Made by a program: the position numbers and the translations under genes. Below the pieces are notes generated by a model. The model did not search any database. It worked only from the letters and a program-made list of their open reading frames with translations, and was not told the origin of the DNA. Below are positions 49,025 to 57,500 of a stretch of 64,000 bases of DNA, in pieces. The stretch comes from an uncultured Amylibacter sp. (lineage in GTDB: Bacteria; Pseudomonadota; Alphaproteobacteria; Rhodobacterales; Rhodobacteraceae), in the NCBI GenBank assembly GCA_959347425.1, contig OY365741.1, positions 2,275,034 to 2,339,033 of the forward strand. The letters run 5' to 3'. The number at the start of each line of letters is the position of its first letter. Position 1 is the first letter of the stretch.

Positions 49025-49432
49025 ATGAAAACACCACCGAAACCACCACCCGCCCATGCCAGAGAACGTGCCACCAAACCTGCCCTAGCCAAAGGCTGGG
49101 CGAAAACCTGTCCGCGTTGTGGGCGGGGGGCGATGTACCACCGCTATTTGAAAGTCACCCCGACCTGCCCTGATTGCGGATTAGACCTGCACCATCACCG
49201 AGCGGATGATGGCCCTGCCTACATAACTATCCTGATATCGGGGCATATTCTGGGGCCGATTATGGTGTATATCTTTGACCGCTATTCGCCGAATCCATTC
49301 GCCCTCAGCGTGGTGTTTTCCATAGGGTTTGTCGCGATAGCCCTGTGGCTCCTCCCACGGGTGAAGGGCGCGTTTATCGCCTATCAATGGGCGAAGCGGA
49401 TGCATGGGTTTGATGATGATGGGCAACCTTGA
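49025..49432 (+). CDS. DUF983 zinc-ribbon membrane protein
   Basis: 135 residues: a basic N-terminus, a C4 zinc ribbon (CPRCGRG ... CPDCGLDL), HHHRADDGPAYI and two membrane helices (ISGHILGPIMVYIF; ALSVVFSIGFVAIALWLL) ending ...AYQWAKRMHG. DUF983 is an alphaproteobacterial family, often near cytochrome c oxidase assembly genes, with no proven function. Its stop lies about at the promoter of the next lipoprotein (TTGACA at 49429). Confidence 0.88.
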   Translation: MKTPPKPPPAHARERATKPALAKGWAKTCPRCGRGAMYHRYLKVTPTCPDCGLDLHHHRADDGPAYITILISGHILGPIMVYIFDRYSPNPFALSVVFSIGFVAIALWLLPRVKGAFIAYQWAKRMHGFDDDGQP

Positions 49433-49503
49433 CACTACCCGCCTATTTGGGCTAGTCTGCCCGTACACCCAAAACCCACCCCTAATAACAAGGATAAACC
49501 CCC

Positions 49504-50421
49504 ATGATTTACACGATTCGCACGATTCGCAAAACCTCTAATTTTTTACCCGCGATTGCGGGTATAGCCCTTATGACCATCACCGCCTGTGCCAGTGCCG
49601 CCGTGTCTGATTTCACCAAAGCAACGCAGGATGCGGCGATAGCCGCGGCTGTTGCGAGTGCAAGGGCAGAGGCAACCGACGCCGCGACAAAGGCAGCAGC
49701 CGACGCCGCGGACGCCCAAAGAATCGCCGTTGACGCCGTCAGATGCACAACCCCCGTTTGCGATAATGTCGTTAATGCCGATGATTTGCCCAGCTATCCA
49801 ACTGCCGTGACGAGCAATGATTCAACCTTTCTAACCATTACGGGGACAGAGATTTCCATAGCAGGTGTAAGAAGAGCTGGTGCTACGCCAACTATACGAA
49901 AGGCAACACGGGCGGATATATGTGAGGCAAGAGGGGGAGATGAACCCACCTGCGCCTCAACAAAGAATACAAATACCATGGATGATGGATTTCAATATTT
50001 TCAAGGAGAATTTGGTGGAAGCAATACATTAAATTTTGCTGGGATTTTACCCACAACCAACCTTGGCGCACCTTTAACCGCTCAGCCAACCACAGCCGCT
50101 TGGCCTGGGTTTTATTTTGAAAGAGTTCTCGCAGCCGTCCCCCTTGACTTTAACATTGATTTTGCCAATAGACGTATTACTACAGAACATACGCTTCCAG
50201 TTGCCTCTCTCAGCTTTAGGCTTGTGTTTTCCGATTCGGGAGTCATCAGTGGGGCGGTAATAGAGCATGATACAGGTGTTGATTCAGCTGTTTTTGCTTC
50301 TAGGACTGCCACTGGTTTGATTGGGACAGAGGGATTGGTCGGAGTCTTTATTAATGCTAGCGAGAGCCTATCAGGAGCAAGATATCTCGGCGGGTTTGCT
50401 GCCAATAACCCTAACCCCTAG
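49504..50421 (+). CDS. Lipoprotein with Ala-rich helix and one TbpB-like barrel
   Basis: 305 residues, good AAGGA ribosome-binding site. Lipoprotein signal ...IALMTITAC-AS (Cys29). Residues 35-80 are an Ala/Asp/Arg-rich helix (DAAIAAAVASARAEATDAAT), likely coiled coil, then a Cys pair and one barrel domain with FAGILPTTNLGAPL and GLIGTEGLVGVFIN ... GGFAA. It is the smallest of three TbpB-like lipoproteins in the window (others at 4883 and 38998). A possible promoter is TTGACA 49429-49434 with TAGTCT at 49453-49458. Its TAG stop shares the palindrome CTAG (50418-50421) with the stop of the convergent EF-hand gene. Confidence 0.75.
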   Translation: MIYTIRTIRKTSNFLPAIAGIALMTITACASAAVSDFTKATQDAAIAAAVASARAEATDAATKAAADAADAQRIAVDAVRCTTPVCDNVVNADDLPSYPTAVTSNDSTFLTITGTEISIAGVRRAGATPTIRKATRADICEARGGDEPTCASTKNTNTMDDGFQYFQGEFGGSNTLNFAGILPTTNLGAPLTAQPTTAAWPGFYFERVLAAVPLDFNIDFANRRITTEHTLPVASLSFRLVFSDSGVISGAVIEHDTGVDSAVFASRTATGLIGTEGLVGVFINASESLSGARYLGGFAANNPNP

Positions 50422-50753
50422 TGGTTTTTACCCTTACCCCTGCCCTTACCTTTGCCCTTACGCCTCAGCTCTTTTGGCGTAATCTGCCCATCGCCGTTCG
50501 CGTCCAGCCTATCAAACTCAGTGCGGATAAGCGGGGTAGCCTGCGACATCAGCTCTGGCAAGGTAATAATCCCATCGCCGTTCGCATCCATCTGCACAAA
50601 CTTCGCCTGTTTATCGGCGAGGCGTTTGTGGTGGTAGGCGGTCGTCTTCAAAGCCAATGCCAATACCAGCCCGATAACCAGCACATTCGCCCCGATTGAT
50701 ACCAGAAAGACCCATCTGCGCCAGCCTGTTATTTTGTGGTTTTTATTTTCCAT
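50418..50753 (-). CDS. Membrane-anchored EF-hand protein
   Basis: 111 residues: N-terminal helix (13-36, WVFLVSIGANVLVIGLVLALAL), short linker and two canonical EF-hand loops, DANGDGIITLPE (56-67) and DANGDGQITPKE (84-95), then a Lys/Gly/Arg tail. It should bind two Ca2+ on the periplasmic side. It is the last gene of the four-gene minus-strand group with an ECF sigma factor, in the position where CnrX-like sensor proteins occur in metal-responsive systems; that parallel is inference. Confidence 0.8.
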   Translation of the reverse strand: MENKNHKITGWRRWVFLVSIGANVLVIGLVLALALKTTAYHHKRLADKQAKFVQMDANGDGIITLPELMSQATPLIRTEFDRLDANGDGQITPKELRRKGKGKGRGKGKNH

Positions 50754-50777
50754 AGCATGTTTCCTTTGTTTTTAGGG

Positions 50778-51161
50778 TTAATCCGCGATATTTATCAAGG
50801 CGGACAGGGTGGTAATATCGCTATCATCGCCCCAAAGAGCGGTTAGAATCTCTGCGCCATCCGCGCTGTTCAAATAGCCGATACCAGCGATAAACCCCAC
50901 GCACAAACACGCGGCAAGCCCCGCCAGTGCGTATATCGGGGGTGTGTTCAAATTGGCAGGGGTGTTGGTGCGGGTGTTGCTAATTTTATTGGTATGGGGA
51001 TTCAGGCGAACAGCATCCGCCACCACCGCATCAAACAGGGACGCGGGGACTTTGGGCGGGTTGTCTCTGGCGGACTTCAACATGTGTTCCACAGAAGTTT
51101 CCATATCCGCATTACCCGCATTGGATAAGATTTTTTCTTTATCTATATCGTTATTTTTCAT
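50778..51161 (-). CDS. Putative anti-sigma factor (single-pass)
   Basis: 127 residues. A cytoplasmic N-terminal region (1-70, helix-rich, SVEHMLKSARDNPPKVPASLFDAVVADA) is followed by one membrane helix (about 76-98, IYALAGLAACLCVGFIAGIGYL) and a short acidic periplasmic tail. ATG overlaps the sigma factor stop (ATGA). Position, size and topology fit an anti-sigma factor, but no ZAS-type HxxxCxxC motif is present and I do not recognise a family. Confidence 0.55.
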   Translation of the reverse strand: MKNNDIDKEKILSNAGNADMETSVEHMLKSARDNPPKVPASLFDAVVADAVRLNPHTNKISNTRTNTPANLNTPPIYALAGLAACLCVGFIAGIGYLNSADGAEILTALWGDDSDITTLSALINIAD

Positions 51162-51730
51162 AGCCTTACCTCCTTTTGTTCATGTATATTATTACCCGCC
51201 AAAACCACCCGCAACGCGTGTTTCCCGCGTTTTGTAAGCCCTTCCACCGCCTCCACCGATACTCCCATAATATCGGCGATTTCCCTGTTTGGAACCTCCT
51301 CCAAATACCGCAAACTGACCGCCATCCGTTGGCGCGGGGGCAAGGTTTGCATCGCTTCCATCAGCCCTGCGTCCCTCTGTTTTGCTTGCAAAACCGCCTC
51401 CCCATCTTCCGCATCCGCCGACATATCGGCATCTGTTACTTCCCGCACATCCACCCGCGCCGATTTGCGCAGATAATCTATCGCCAAATTACCCACGACT
51501 CGGTAGAGCCAAGTGGATATTTGCGCCCGCCCCGCCTGCCAGCCCGCGGCGTTTTGCCATAGGCGCACAAACGCCTCTTGCGTTAAATCCTGCGCCGTCC
51601 CGCCGTCATTCACCATCCGAGTGGCATGTGCCAAACATCGCGGTAAATGACGGCGGGTTAAGGCTATCGCGCATTTCTCATCCCCGTTTGCCAAGCCGAG
51701 CATTAGGTCGTCATCGCTGGTGGGGTGCAT
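51158..51730 (-). CDS. ECF-type RNA polymerase sigma factor
   Basis: 190 residues. Sigma region 2 (LTRRHLPRCLAHATRMV, DLTQEAFVRLWQNAAGW, ISTWLYRVVGNLAIDYLRK) and region 4 (LPPRQRMAVSLRYLEEVPNREIADIMGVSVEAVEGLTKRGKHALR) are both intact, with no region 3, so this is an extracytoplasmic-function factor. It lies between an EF-hand gene and a putative anti-sigma gene. The likely regulon includes this operon, but no conserved promoter pair was identified. Confidence 0.9.
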   Translation of the reverse strand: MHPTSDDDLMLGLANGDEKCAIALTRRHLPRCLAHATRMVNDGGTAQDLTQEAFVRLWQNAAGWQAGRAQISTWLYRVVGNLAIDYLRKSARVDVREVTDADMSADAEDGEAVLQAKQRDAGLMEAMQTLPPRQRMAVSLRYLEEVPNREIADIMGVSVEAVEGLTKRGKHALRVVLAGNNIHEQKEVRL

Positions 51731-51738
51731 GGGTGTGC

Positions 51739-52314
51739 CTATTTGTCGTGGCTATATTTGCCTTTGCCTTTGGCGGACTTTATCTCATCTTTCGTGACTT
51801 GACCATCCCCGTCTGCGTCCATTTTGGTGAATATTTCTTGGGCGTAGGCGGTGAGTTCGTCCAGCGCAACCGTGCCGTCATCATTCGCGTCTAATGAATC
51901 AAAGCTCATAATGCCCCCGTATTTACCTCCGTGTTTGCCCCCGTATTTACCTCCGTGTTTGCCTCCGTATTTGCCCCCGTGTTTGCCCCCGTATTTGCCT
52001 TTTTTGCCTTTTTTGCCTTTACCTTTGCGGGATGTTAGCTCATCTTCCGTGATCTGACCATCCCCGTTTGCGTCCATTTTGGTGAACTTTTCTTGGATTC
52101 TGGCGGTGGCGTTGGTCGTTAATTCGTCCAGCGATACCGCGCCGTCCCCGTTCGTGTCCATTTCTGCGAACTTGGCTTGTTTGTCACCATAGTTTTCGCC
52201 ATGATGTTCGCCGTGATGTTTCGCCATAGCTGGGATGACTGTTGCACCGATAGCCCCCAGTCCTATAACGCCCGTGGCGACCAGAGTTATTGCGGTTTTG
52301 TTAATTGTTTTCAT
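51739..52314 (-). CDS. Exported four-EF-hand protein with Lys/Gly/His repeat linker
   Basis: 191 residues with a signal peptide (TLVATGVIGLGAIGATVIPAMA-KH). Four canonical EF loops: D53-E64, D81-E92, D142-E153 and D166-E177. Between the pairs (about 97-134) is a basic low-complexity linker with four KYGGKHGG units, encoded by 24-bp DNA repeats. A His-rich stretch (HHGEHHGE) follows the signal. It is first gene of the EF-hand/sigma operon, 8 bp before the sigma gene. It may buffer or sense Ca2+ (and perhaps other metals) in the periplasm. Confidence 0.82.
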   Translation of the reverse strand: MKTINKTAITLVATGVIGLGAIGATVIPAMAKHHGEHHGENYGDKQAKFAEMDTNGDGAVSLDELTTNATARIQEKFTKMDANGDGQITEDELTSRKGKGKKGKKGKYGGKHGGKYGGKHGGKYGGKHGGKYGGIMSFDSLDANDDGTVALDELTAYAQEIFTKMDADGDGQVTKDEIKSAKGKGKYSHDK

Positions 52315-52401
52315 CGTGATTTTCCTTTATGTTTGAGTTGATGATATAGGTTATACGGGTGAGCGTGCGGATTCCGTCGCGGGGAGGTGTCTTTTTTGGT
52401 C

Positions 52402-52419
52402 GGGCAGGTTCAACTGCCC
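52402..52419. repeat. Mini-hairpin GGGCAG-GTTCAA-CTGCCC
   Basis: An 18-bp inverted repeat also present at 19802-19819, 48563-48580 and 63026-63043. Here it stands alone between the EF-hand gene and the Pta/Ptb gene, within a ggtcgggcaggttcaact context. Confidence 0.8.
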
Positions 52420-52454
52420 TTGCGTTTTTCTTTAGGGCGGGGTAAAACGCGGGT

Positions 52455-53384
52455 ATGACTGCCACTGCTTTTGCCCTTCCCAACCCCGTTGTTATCGCGC
52501 CCAAATCCCTGCTGGATAAGGCGGGTGCGCGTCCAGCCGTGCGTGTAGCTATCGCGGGTGCGGGTGCGGAATTGCCTATGCTCGCCGCCAAGGACGCGGT
52601 TGCAAGCGGTCTTATGACCCCTGTTTTTATCGGCTCGCGGGCGGATATTACCGCCCAAGCCGCCCGTTTGGATTGGGATATCAGCGGGTTTGACATTATC
52701 CCTGCGGACGGCGAATCTGGGGCGGCGGCGGAGGCTGTGCGCGCCTGTCGCGACGGGCTGGCGGATGTATTAATGAAGGGGCATTTGCACACGGATGTGT
52801 TTATGAAGGCGGTGTTAAACCGCGATGCGGGTTTGCGCACCGATGCTCGGCTGGTTCATATTTTCCACATGACCGCGCCCGAGTCTGACCGCCCGTTATT
52901 ATTATGCGATGCGGCGTTAAATGTCGCGCCTGATATGGCGACCAGACAGGCTGGGATTATCGCATGTGTGGATTTGGCACGGGTTTTGGGGGTTTTGAGG
53001 CCTCGCGTGGCGTTATTATCCGCGACCGAAAGCGTGATACCGTCGGTTGTATCCTCTGGCGAATGTGCGGAGCTGGCGGAGTGGGCAGTGGATGCGGTGG
53101 ATGCGGATGTGGCGGGGCCGTTGGCGTTGGATTTGATATTATCGGCAGAGGCCGCCCGGATTAAGGGAGTGGAGTGCGAGGTTTGCGGGGCGGCGGACGC
53201 GGTGATTGTGCCTGACATAGTATCGGGCAATGCGTTGTTTAAGGCTCTGGTCTATACGCGGGCGGCCTGTGCTGCGGGGATAGTTTTGGGGGCGCGTGTG
53301 CCGATTTTATTGACCAGCCGTGCCGACCCTGCGGCGGCGAGGTTGGCGAGTGTGGCGTTGGCTTCTTTAGTTATTAGTTGTTAG
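52455..53384 (+). CDS. Phosphate acetyl/butyryltransferase family enzyme
   Basis: 309 residues of the PTA_PTB family: VAIAGAGAELPMLAAKDAVASG, LADVLMKGHLHTDVFMKAVL, RLVHIFHM, LALLSATESVIPSV-like and VPDIVSGNALFKAL. Enzymes of this length interconvert acyl-CoA and acyl phosphate; no kinase partner is adjacent, so the substrate is open. The last residues (LASLVISC) are coded by the beginning of a TTAGTTATTAGTTG repeat, so the C-terminus is repeat-derived. Confidence 0.8.
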   Translation: MTATAFALPNPVVIAPKSLLDKAGARPAVRVAIAGAGAELPMLAAKDAVASGLMTPVFIGSRADITAQAARLDWDISGFDIIPADGESGAAAEAVRACRDGLADVLMKGHLHTDVFMKAVLNRDAGLRTDARLVHIFHMTAPESDRPLLLCDAALNVAPDMATRQAGIIACVDLARVLGVLRPRVALLSATESVIPSVVSSGECAELAEWAVDAVDADVAGPLALDLILSAEAARIKGVECEVCGAADAVIVPDIVSGNALFKALVYTRAACAAGIVLGARVPILLTSRADPAAARLASVALASLVISC

Positions 53385-53845
53385 TTATTAGTTATTAGTT
53401 GTTAGTTGTTAGTGGTTTTAGCCCTTGCGGGTCTTCGTCATCGCTTACGCGAGTGCCGACCAGCGTGGTCTTTTGTGCGTAGCCCCCACTTCGTGGGAGC
53501 ATGCCAAAAGCCCTTTGGTTACAAGACTATATTTTTTCTATAAATTTACTATCTGGAATAACAAGACGTTAGATTGGATTATTTGCAAAGAATACTTGGG
53601 AATTGGTGATAGGTTTGCTCTAAATTTATTTAGGCTTTGCCTAGATGCTCGGATAGGCTTTAGCCAATAAAACCCGTCCGCCCAAGCCTCGCAGAGGGGT
53701 GGGCGGGCGGGAAGCCCGAACGCAGGGGCTTGCCCCCAAGTGAGGGCGCAACAAAAAACCTCTACTCTTAACTCCTAATAACAAACTCCAATCCCTAATA
53801 ACCAATAACTAATAACTCACAACTAATAACTAATAACTAAATCCC
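53372..53845. repeat. Family A repeat (full copy, inverse orientation)
   Basis: Simple TTAGTTGTTAG units (53368-53415), then family A (about 53417-53790): gcccttgcgggtcttcgtca, gaccagcgtggtcttttgtg, taacaagacgttagattgga, caaagaatacttgggaattg, ctaaatttatttaggctttg, gcccaagcctcgcagagggg and cctctactcttaactcctaa; then actaataactcac units to 53839. A weak TTGACA at 53848 may serve the transaldolase gene. Frames inside are shared with the other copies and not considered genes. Confidence 0.8.
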
Positions 53846-53921
53846 CATTGACAATCATAAAAAAATAAACCAAACTACCCCCAAACCCACAAAACCCAAA
53901 CAAACACAAAAGGAAACCCCA

Positions 53922-54575
53922 ATGAAATTCTTCGCCGACACCGCCGAAATCCAAGAAATAAAAGAACTAAACGCCCTTGGCATCATTGACGGGGTCACCA
54001 CGAACCCGTCTCTCATCGTTAAATCGGGGCGTGATATTGCCGAGGTCACTCGCGAAATCTGCGCCGAAGTCAACGGCCCAGTCAGCGCAGAAGTCATTGC
54101 CACAGACGCGGCCACCATGATAACCGAAGGTCGCCACCTTGCCAAAATCGCGGAAAATATCGCCATTAAAGTGCCGCTGACTTGGGACGGATTACGTGCC
54201 TGCAAAACCCTGTCCGCCGAAGGCTTCATGGTCAATGTCACCCTATGTTTTTCCATAAACCAAGCCCTTATCGCCGCGAAAGCGGGCGCGTCCTTCATAT
54301 CCCCCTTCATCGGGCGACTGGACGATATAAACCTTGACGGGCTGGATTTAATCGCCGATATCCGCACGGTTTATGACAATTACGGCTTTGAAACAGAGAT
54401 CCTTGCCGCGTCCATCCGCAGCGTCAATCATATCGCCGATTGTGCGCTGATCGGCGCGGATATCATAACCGCCCCGCCCGCCGTTATTAAAAAATTGGCA
54501 GAGCATCCTTTGACAAAATCAGGGCTGGAGTCTTTCCTTGCCGATTGGCACAAAGGCAAGCAGAAAATCCTGTAA
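53922..54575 (+). CDS. tal: Transaldolase (TalC/Fsa-type short form)
   Basis: 217-residue short transaldolase, pentose phosphate pathway. Schiff-base K83 in [44 protein letters not shown] and [13 protein letters not shown] are all present. A strong AAAAGGAAA ribosome-binding site is present. It is 18 bp upstream of DUF484 on the same strand. Discrimination from fructose-6-phosphate aldolase needs experiment. Confidence 0.93.
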   Translation: MKFFADTAEIQEIKELNALGIIDGVTTNPSLIVKSGRDIAEVTREICAEVNGPVSAEVIATDAATMITEGRHLAKIAENIAIKVPLTWDGLRACKTLSAEGFMVNVTLCFSINQALIAAKAGASFISPFIGRLDDINLDGLDLIADIRTVYDNYGFETEILAASIRSVNHIADCALIGADIITAPPAVIKKLAEHPLTKSGLESFLADWHKGKQKIL

Positions 54576-54593
54576 AATAAGGGAAACCCCAAC

Positions 54594-55340
54594 ATGACCA
54601 CCCCCATTGATAACACCGATGTGCGCGATTACATCTTGGATAATTTAGACCTTGTCATTAATGATACGGAGGTTATTCAGGCTCTGGTGGATGCGCAAAA
54701 TAAGGAAAACGCACAGGATGGGGATGATTCGGATAATGTCATTGATTTGAAGCAATCTCTCATCAAACGGCTGGATAAGCAGTTGAATCAATTGACTAAA
54801 AAGCACAAAACCATTCTGTCCGTGGTGCAAGAAAACGTAACGACCTCGCGGCAAATCCATCGGGCTATGCTGTCGCTGTTACAGCCGCAAAACACCGTGG
54901 AGTTCGTGAAATTCGTGGATGAAGAGCTGGCAGAGATGCTGAATATAGACGCGGCGCGTTTGTGTTTGGAGGTTGGCGGTTTTACGAAAAAATTCATGGA
55001 AACCCTGCAAACAAAGGCGGATGGGCAGTTCACTTTCCTACCCACGGGCAATGTTGCGCATTATATCGCGGGCGAACGGGGGGCGCAGACTCGCGTTTGT
55101 GTTTTGCGGGCGTTGGATAATGGGCATGAAAAAATCTATACCGATAAGGCGCAGGAAATACATTCCGAGGCGGCGTTAAAATTGACATTAAGCGATGAAA
55201 AAACCGCGATGTTGGTTTTGGGGGCAGAGGATACCGCGCATTTCGCCCCAAAGATGGCGACCGATTTCCTGCTGTTCTTTGCGGCGATTTTTGAACATGT
55301 ATTGGATGGGCATTTGAAAAATGGTTTCCTTTCTAGATAA
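54594..55340 (+). CDS. DUF484 protein
   Basis: 248 residues: helical N-terminus (VRDYILDNLDLVINDTEVIQAL) with a predicted coiled coil (LKQSLIKRLDKQLNQLTKK) and a GAF-like C-terminal domain. DUF484 genes are commonly directly upstream of xerC, as here, where it overlaps xerC by 20 bp. Function is unknown. Confidence 0.88.
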   Translation: MTTPIDNTDVRDYILDNLDLVINDTEVIQALVDAQNKENAQDGDDSDNVIDLKQSLIKRLDKQLNQLTKKHKTILSVVQENVTTSRQIHRAMLSLLQPQNTVEFVKFVDEELAEMLNIDAARLCLEVGGFTKKFMETLQTKADGQFTFLPTGNVAHYIAGERGAQTRVCVLRALDNGHEKIYTDKAQEIHSEAALKLTLSDEKTAMLVLGAEDTAHFAPKMATDFLLFFAAIFEHVLDGHLKNGFLSR

Positions 55341-56274
55341 AACGGCGGATACCTCCCCAAACCGTATTTTGTCGGTTTGGCTGGGGCAACTACGCGGATT
55401 GCGGGGCGCGAGCGATAATACTCTGCGGGCGTATCACGATGATTTATCACGGTTTTTCGGGTTTTTAGCGGATTACAACGGCGGTGCACCGTCCTTGCCC
55501 GATTTGCAAAAGGTGGATAAAATAACCTTGCGGGCGTGGCTGGCACATTTGCATAGCGGTGGGTTATCGCCCCGTTCCATGGCGCGGGCGTTGTCCTGTG
55601 TGAAAAACTTTTATCGCTGGTTTGCGCAGGCGGAAATCGGCGCAACCTTTGACCCAAGCGCGGTTTTATCCCTACGCGCCCCGCGATTCAAAAACCCCCT
55701 GCCCCGCCCGATTGATTCGCCCAAAATCACCACTTTAATCGATAAAATCCCGCAAAACCAAACCGAACCGTGGATAGCCGCACGGGATGTCGCCATAATC
55801 ACCCTGCTTTACGGCTGTGGTCTGCGAGTGTCCGAAGGGCTGGCATTGACTCGCAGAGCCGCCGAATCCCCCGATACCCTGCGTATTAAGGGCAAAGGCG
55901 GACATGAACGGATGGTGCCAGTGCTACCCGTGGTGAAAACCGCCCTGAAAGATTATATCGCGCTCTGCCCCCACCATTTACCCCCCGATGAACCCGTATT
56001 CCGAGGGCATCGCGGTGGTGCCTTATACCCCCGCAGCGTGCAGAGGCTGGTTGAAACTATGCGTCACCAGATGGGCTTGCCCGCCAGTGCAACCCCGCAT
56101 GCTCTGCGTCATTCCTTTGCCACGCATTTATTGCAAGCGGGCGGGGATTTGCGCTCTATCCAAGATTTACTGGGGCATGCGTCCCTGACCTCTACCCAAA
56201 TATACACGGCCGTTAATCAAAGCCATTTGATGGAAGTTTATAAAAAGACTCATCCGAATGGACAAATGCGGTGA
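55321..56274 (+). CDS. xerC: Tyrosine recombinase XerC
   Basis: 317 residues, partner of XerD (1460-2410). Catalytic residues R169 (GCGLRVSEG), K192 (KGKGGHER), H260-x-x-R263 (PHALRHSFATH), H286 (LLGHASLTST) and Y295. It overlaps DUF484 at its start. Its stop lies within a few bases of the frame of the next gene, pcs, which starts 93 bp further on. Confidence 0.94.
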   Translation: MVSFLDKTADTSPNRILSVWLGQLRGLRGASDNTLRAYHDDLSRFFGFLADYNGGAPSLPDLQKVDKITLRAWLAHLHSGGLSPRSMARALSCVKNFYRWFAQAEIGATFDPSAVLSLRAPRFKNPLPRPIDSPKITTLIDKIPQNQTEPWIAARDVAIITLLYGCGLRVSEGLALTRRAAESPDTLRIKGKGGHERMVPVLPVVKTALKDYIALCPHHLPPDEPVFRGHRGGALYPRSVQRLVETMRHQMGLPASATPHALRHSFATHLLQAGGDLRSIQDLLGHASLTSTQIYTAVNQSHLMEVYKKTHPNGQMR

Positions 56275-56366
56275 TTTTGTTTATACTGTACAGATATGTA
56301 AGGCGGTTTTACAAAAATGCACGGGGTTTTGCCCATAAAAACACTAAGGCACAAAAGGATAAAACG

Positions 56367-57077
56367 ATGAAATGGTTTGATAAAGTGGTATCAATACGGA
56401 TGAAGGCGATGTCTATTCATTATTTGACGGCAACGGGGGCGGTGTTTGCTATGCTGGCGTTGCTGGCGGCGGTGGATGCAAAGTGGGACTGGATGTTTTT
56501 CTGGCTAGTCGTGGCGTTTTTCATTGATGGGCTGGATGGGCCTTTGGCGCGTCGCTATGATGTGCAGAAAAACGCCGGCGAGTACGATGGCTATTTGCTG
56601 GATTTGATTATTGATTATTTGACCTATGTGTTTATTCCCGCCTATGCTCTGTTTGGGTCTGGGTTGTTAAACGGCTGGTCTGGGTGGGTGTGTATTATTG
56701 TGATAGCCTTCACGTCCGCCCTGTATTTCGCCGATACGCGGATGAAAACAAAGGATAAGAGCTTCGCTGGATTTCCGGGCTGTTGGAATATGGTGGTGTT
56801 GGTGTTATTCGCGACAAAACCCCCGTGGCAAGTGATATTGGCGATGGTGATTGTATTGGCGGTCAGCCAATTTACCCATCTTAAATTCATTCACCCCGTG
56901 CGGACGGTGCGCTGGCGTCGCGTGAGCTTGCCTGTGGCGATTTGCTGGACTGCTTTGGCAGGGGTCTGCGCGTGGGCGGATTTCCAGATTGGCGGAGCGG
57001 TGTTGTGGGTTTTGGCGGGGTGTAGTCTGTATTTGTGCTTTGTTGGGATGGCGCAGCAGGTTTTTAAGAGCGATTAG
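56367..57077 (+). CDS. pcs: Phosphatidylcholine synthase
   Basis: Condenses CDP-diacylglycerol with choline to phosphatidylcholine in the inner membrane. Start ATG 56367 (MKWFDKVV) follows AAAAGGATAAAACG. 236 residues, about eight hydrophobic helices. The CDP-alcohol phosphotransferase motif is complete: DG-x2-A-R-x8-G-x3-D-x3-D in DGLDGPLARRYDVQ ... GEYDGYLLD. Presence implies a choline supply; the window's ProX-type protein could relate, as inference. The stop is followed by TTAGTGATTAG units. Confidence 0.9.
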   Translation: MKWFDKVVSIRMKAMSIHYLTATGAVFAMLALLAAVDAKWDWMFFWLVVAFFIDGLDGPLARRYDVQKNAGEYDGYLLDLIIDYLTYVFIPAYALFGSGLLNGWSGWVCIIVIAFTSALYFADTRMKTKDKSFAGFPGCWNMVVLVLFATKPPWQVILAMVIVLAVSQFTHLKFIHPVRTVRWRRVSLPVAICWTALAGVCAWADFQIGGAVLWVLAGCSLYLCFVGMAQQVFKSD

Positions 57078-57500
57078 GGGTTAGTGATTAGTGATTAGTG
57101 ATTGGTTGTTAGGGATTGGAATTTGGTTATTAGAGGTTAAGAGCGGAGGTTTTTTGTTGCGCCCTCACTTCGTTCGGTTGCCCACCCGCCCACCCCTCCT
57201 GCGGAGAGCTGGACGGGTTTTTGTGGCTTTTGCCTATCCAAGCATCTAGGCACAGCCTAAATAAATTTAGAGCAAACCCATCACCATTTCCCAAGTATTC
57301 TTTGCAAATAATCCACTCTATAATCTTGTTATTCCAGATAGTAGATTTATAGAATCCATATCGTCTTGAAACCCAAGGGCTTTTGGCATGCCCCCGAGAA
57401 GCGGGGGCTACGCACAAAAGACCACGCTGGTCGGCATTCGCGTAAGCGATGACGAAGACCCGAAGGGCATCACTAATCACTAACAACTAACAACTAACAA
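57078..57500. repeat. Family A repeat (full copy)
   Basis: gattagtgattagtgattgg units at the pcs stop, then family A (about 57105-57470): attagaggttaagagcggag, cgttcggttgcccacccgcc, ctaggcacagcctaaataaa, cccaagtattctttgcaaat, cttgttattccagatagtag, a perfect hairpin gcatgccccc-gagaagc-gggggctacgc flanked by CTTTTGG/CAAAAGA, and gaccacgctggtcggcattc. actaacaacta units close it within the stop of the minus-strand methyltransferase. Confidence 0.8.

Noticed and set aside
57130..57486. Open frames of 60-118 codons in family A copies (also 53425-53670, 48683-48898, 37419-37610)
   Set aside because: Their translations recur with the repeat, but lengths, starts and frames differ between copies and stops occur inside. 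They are by-products of the repeat, not genes.
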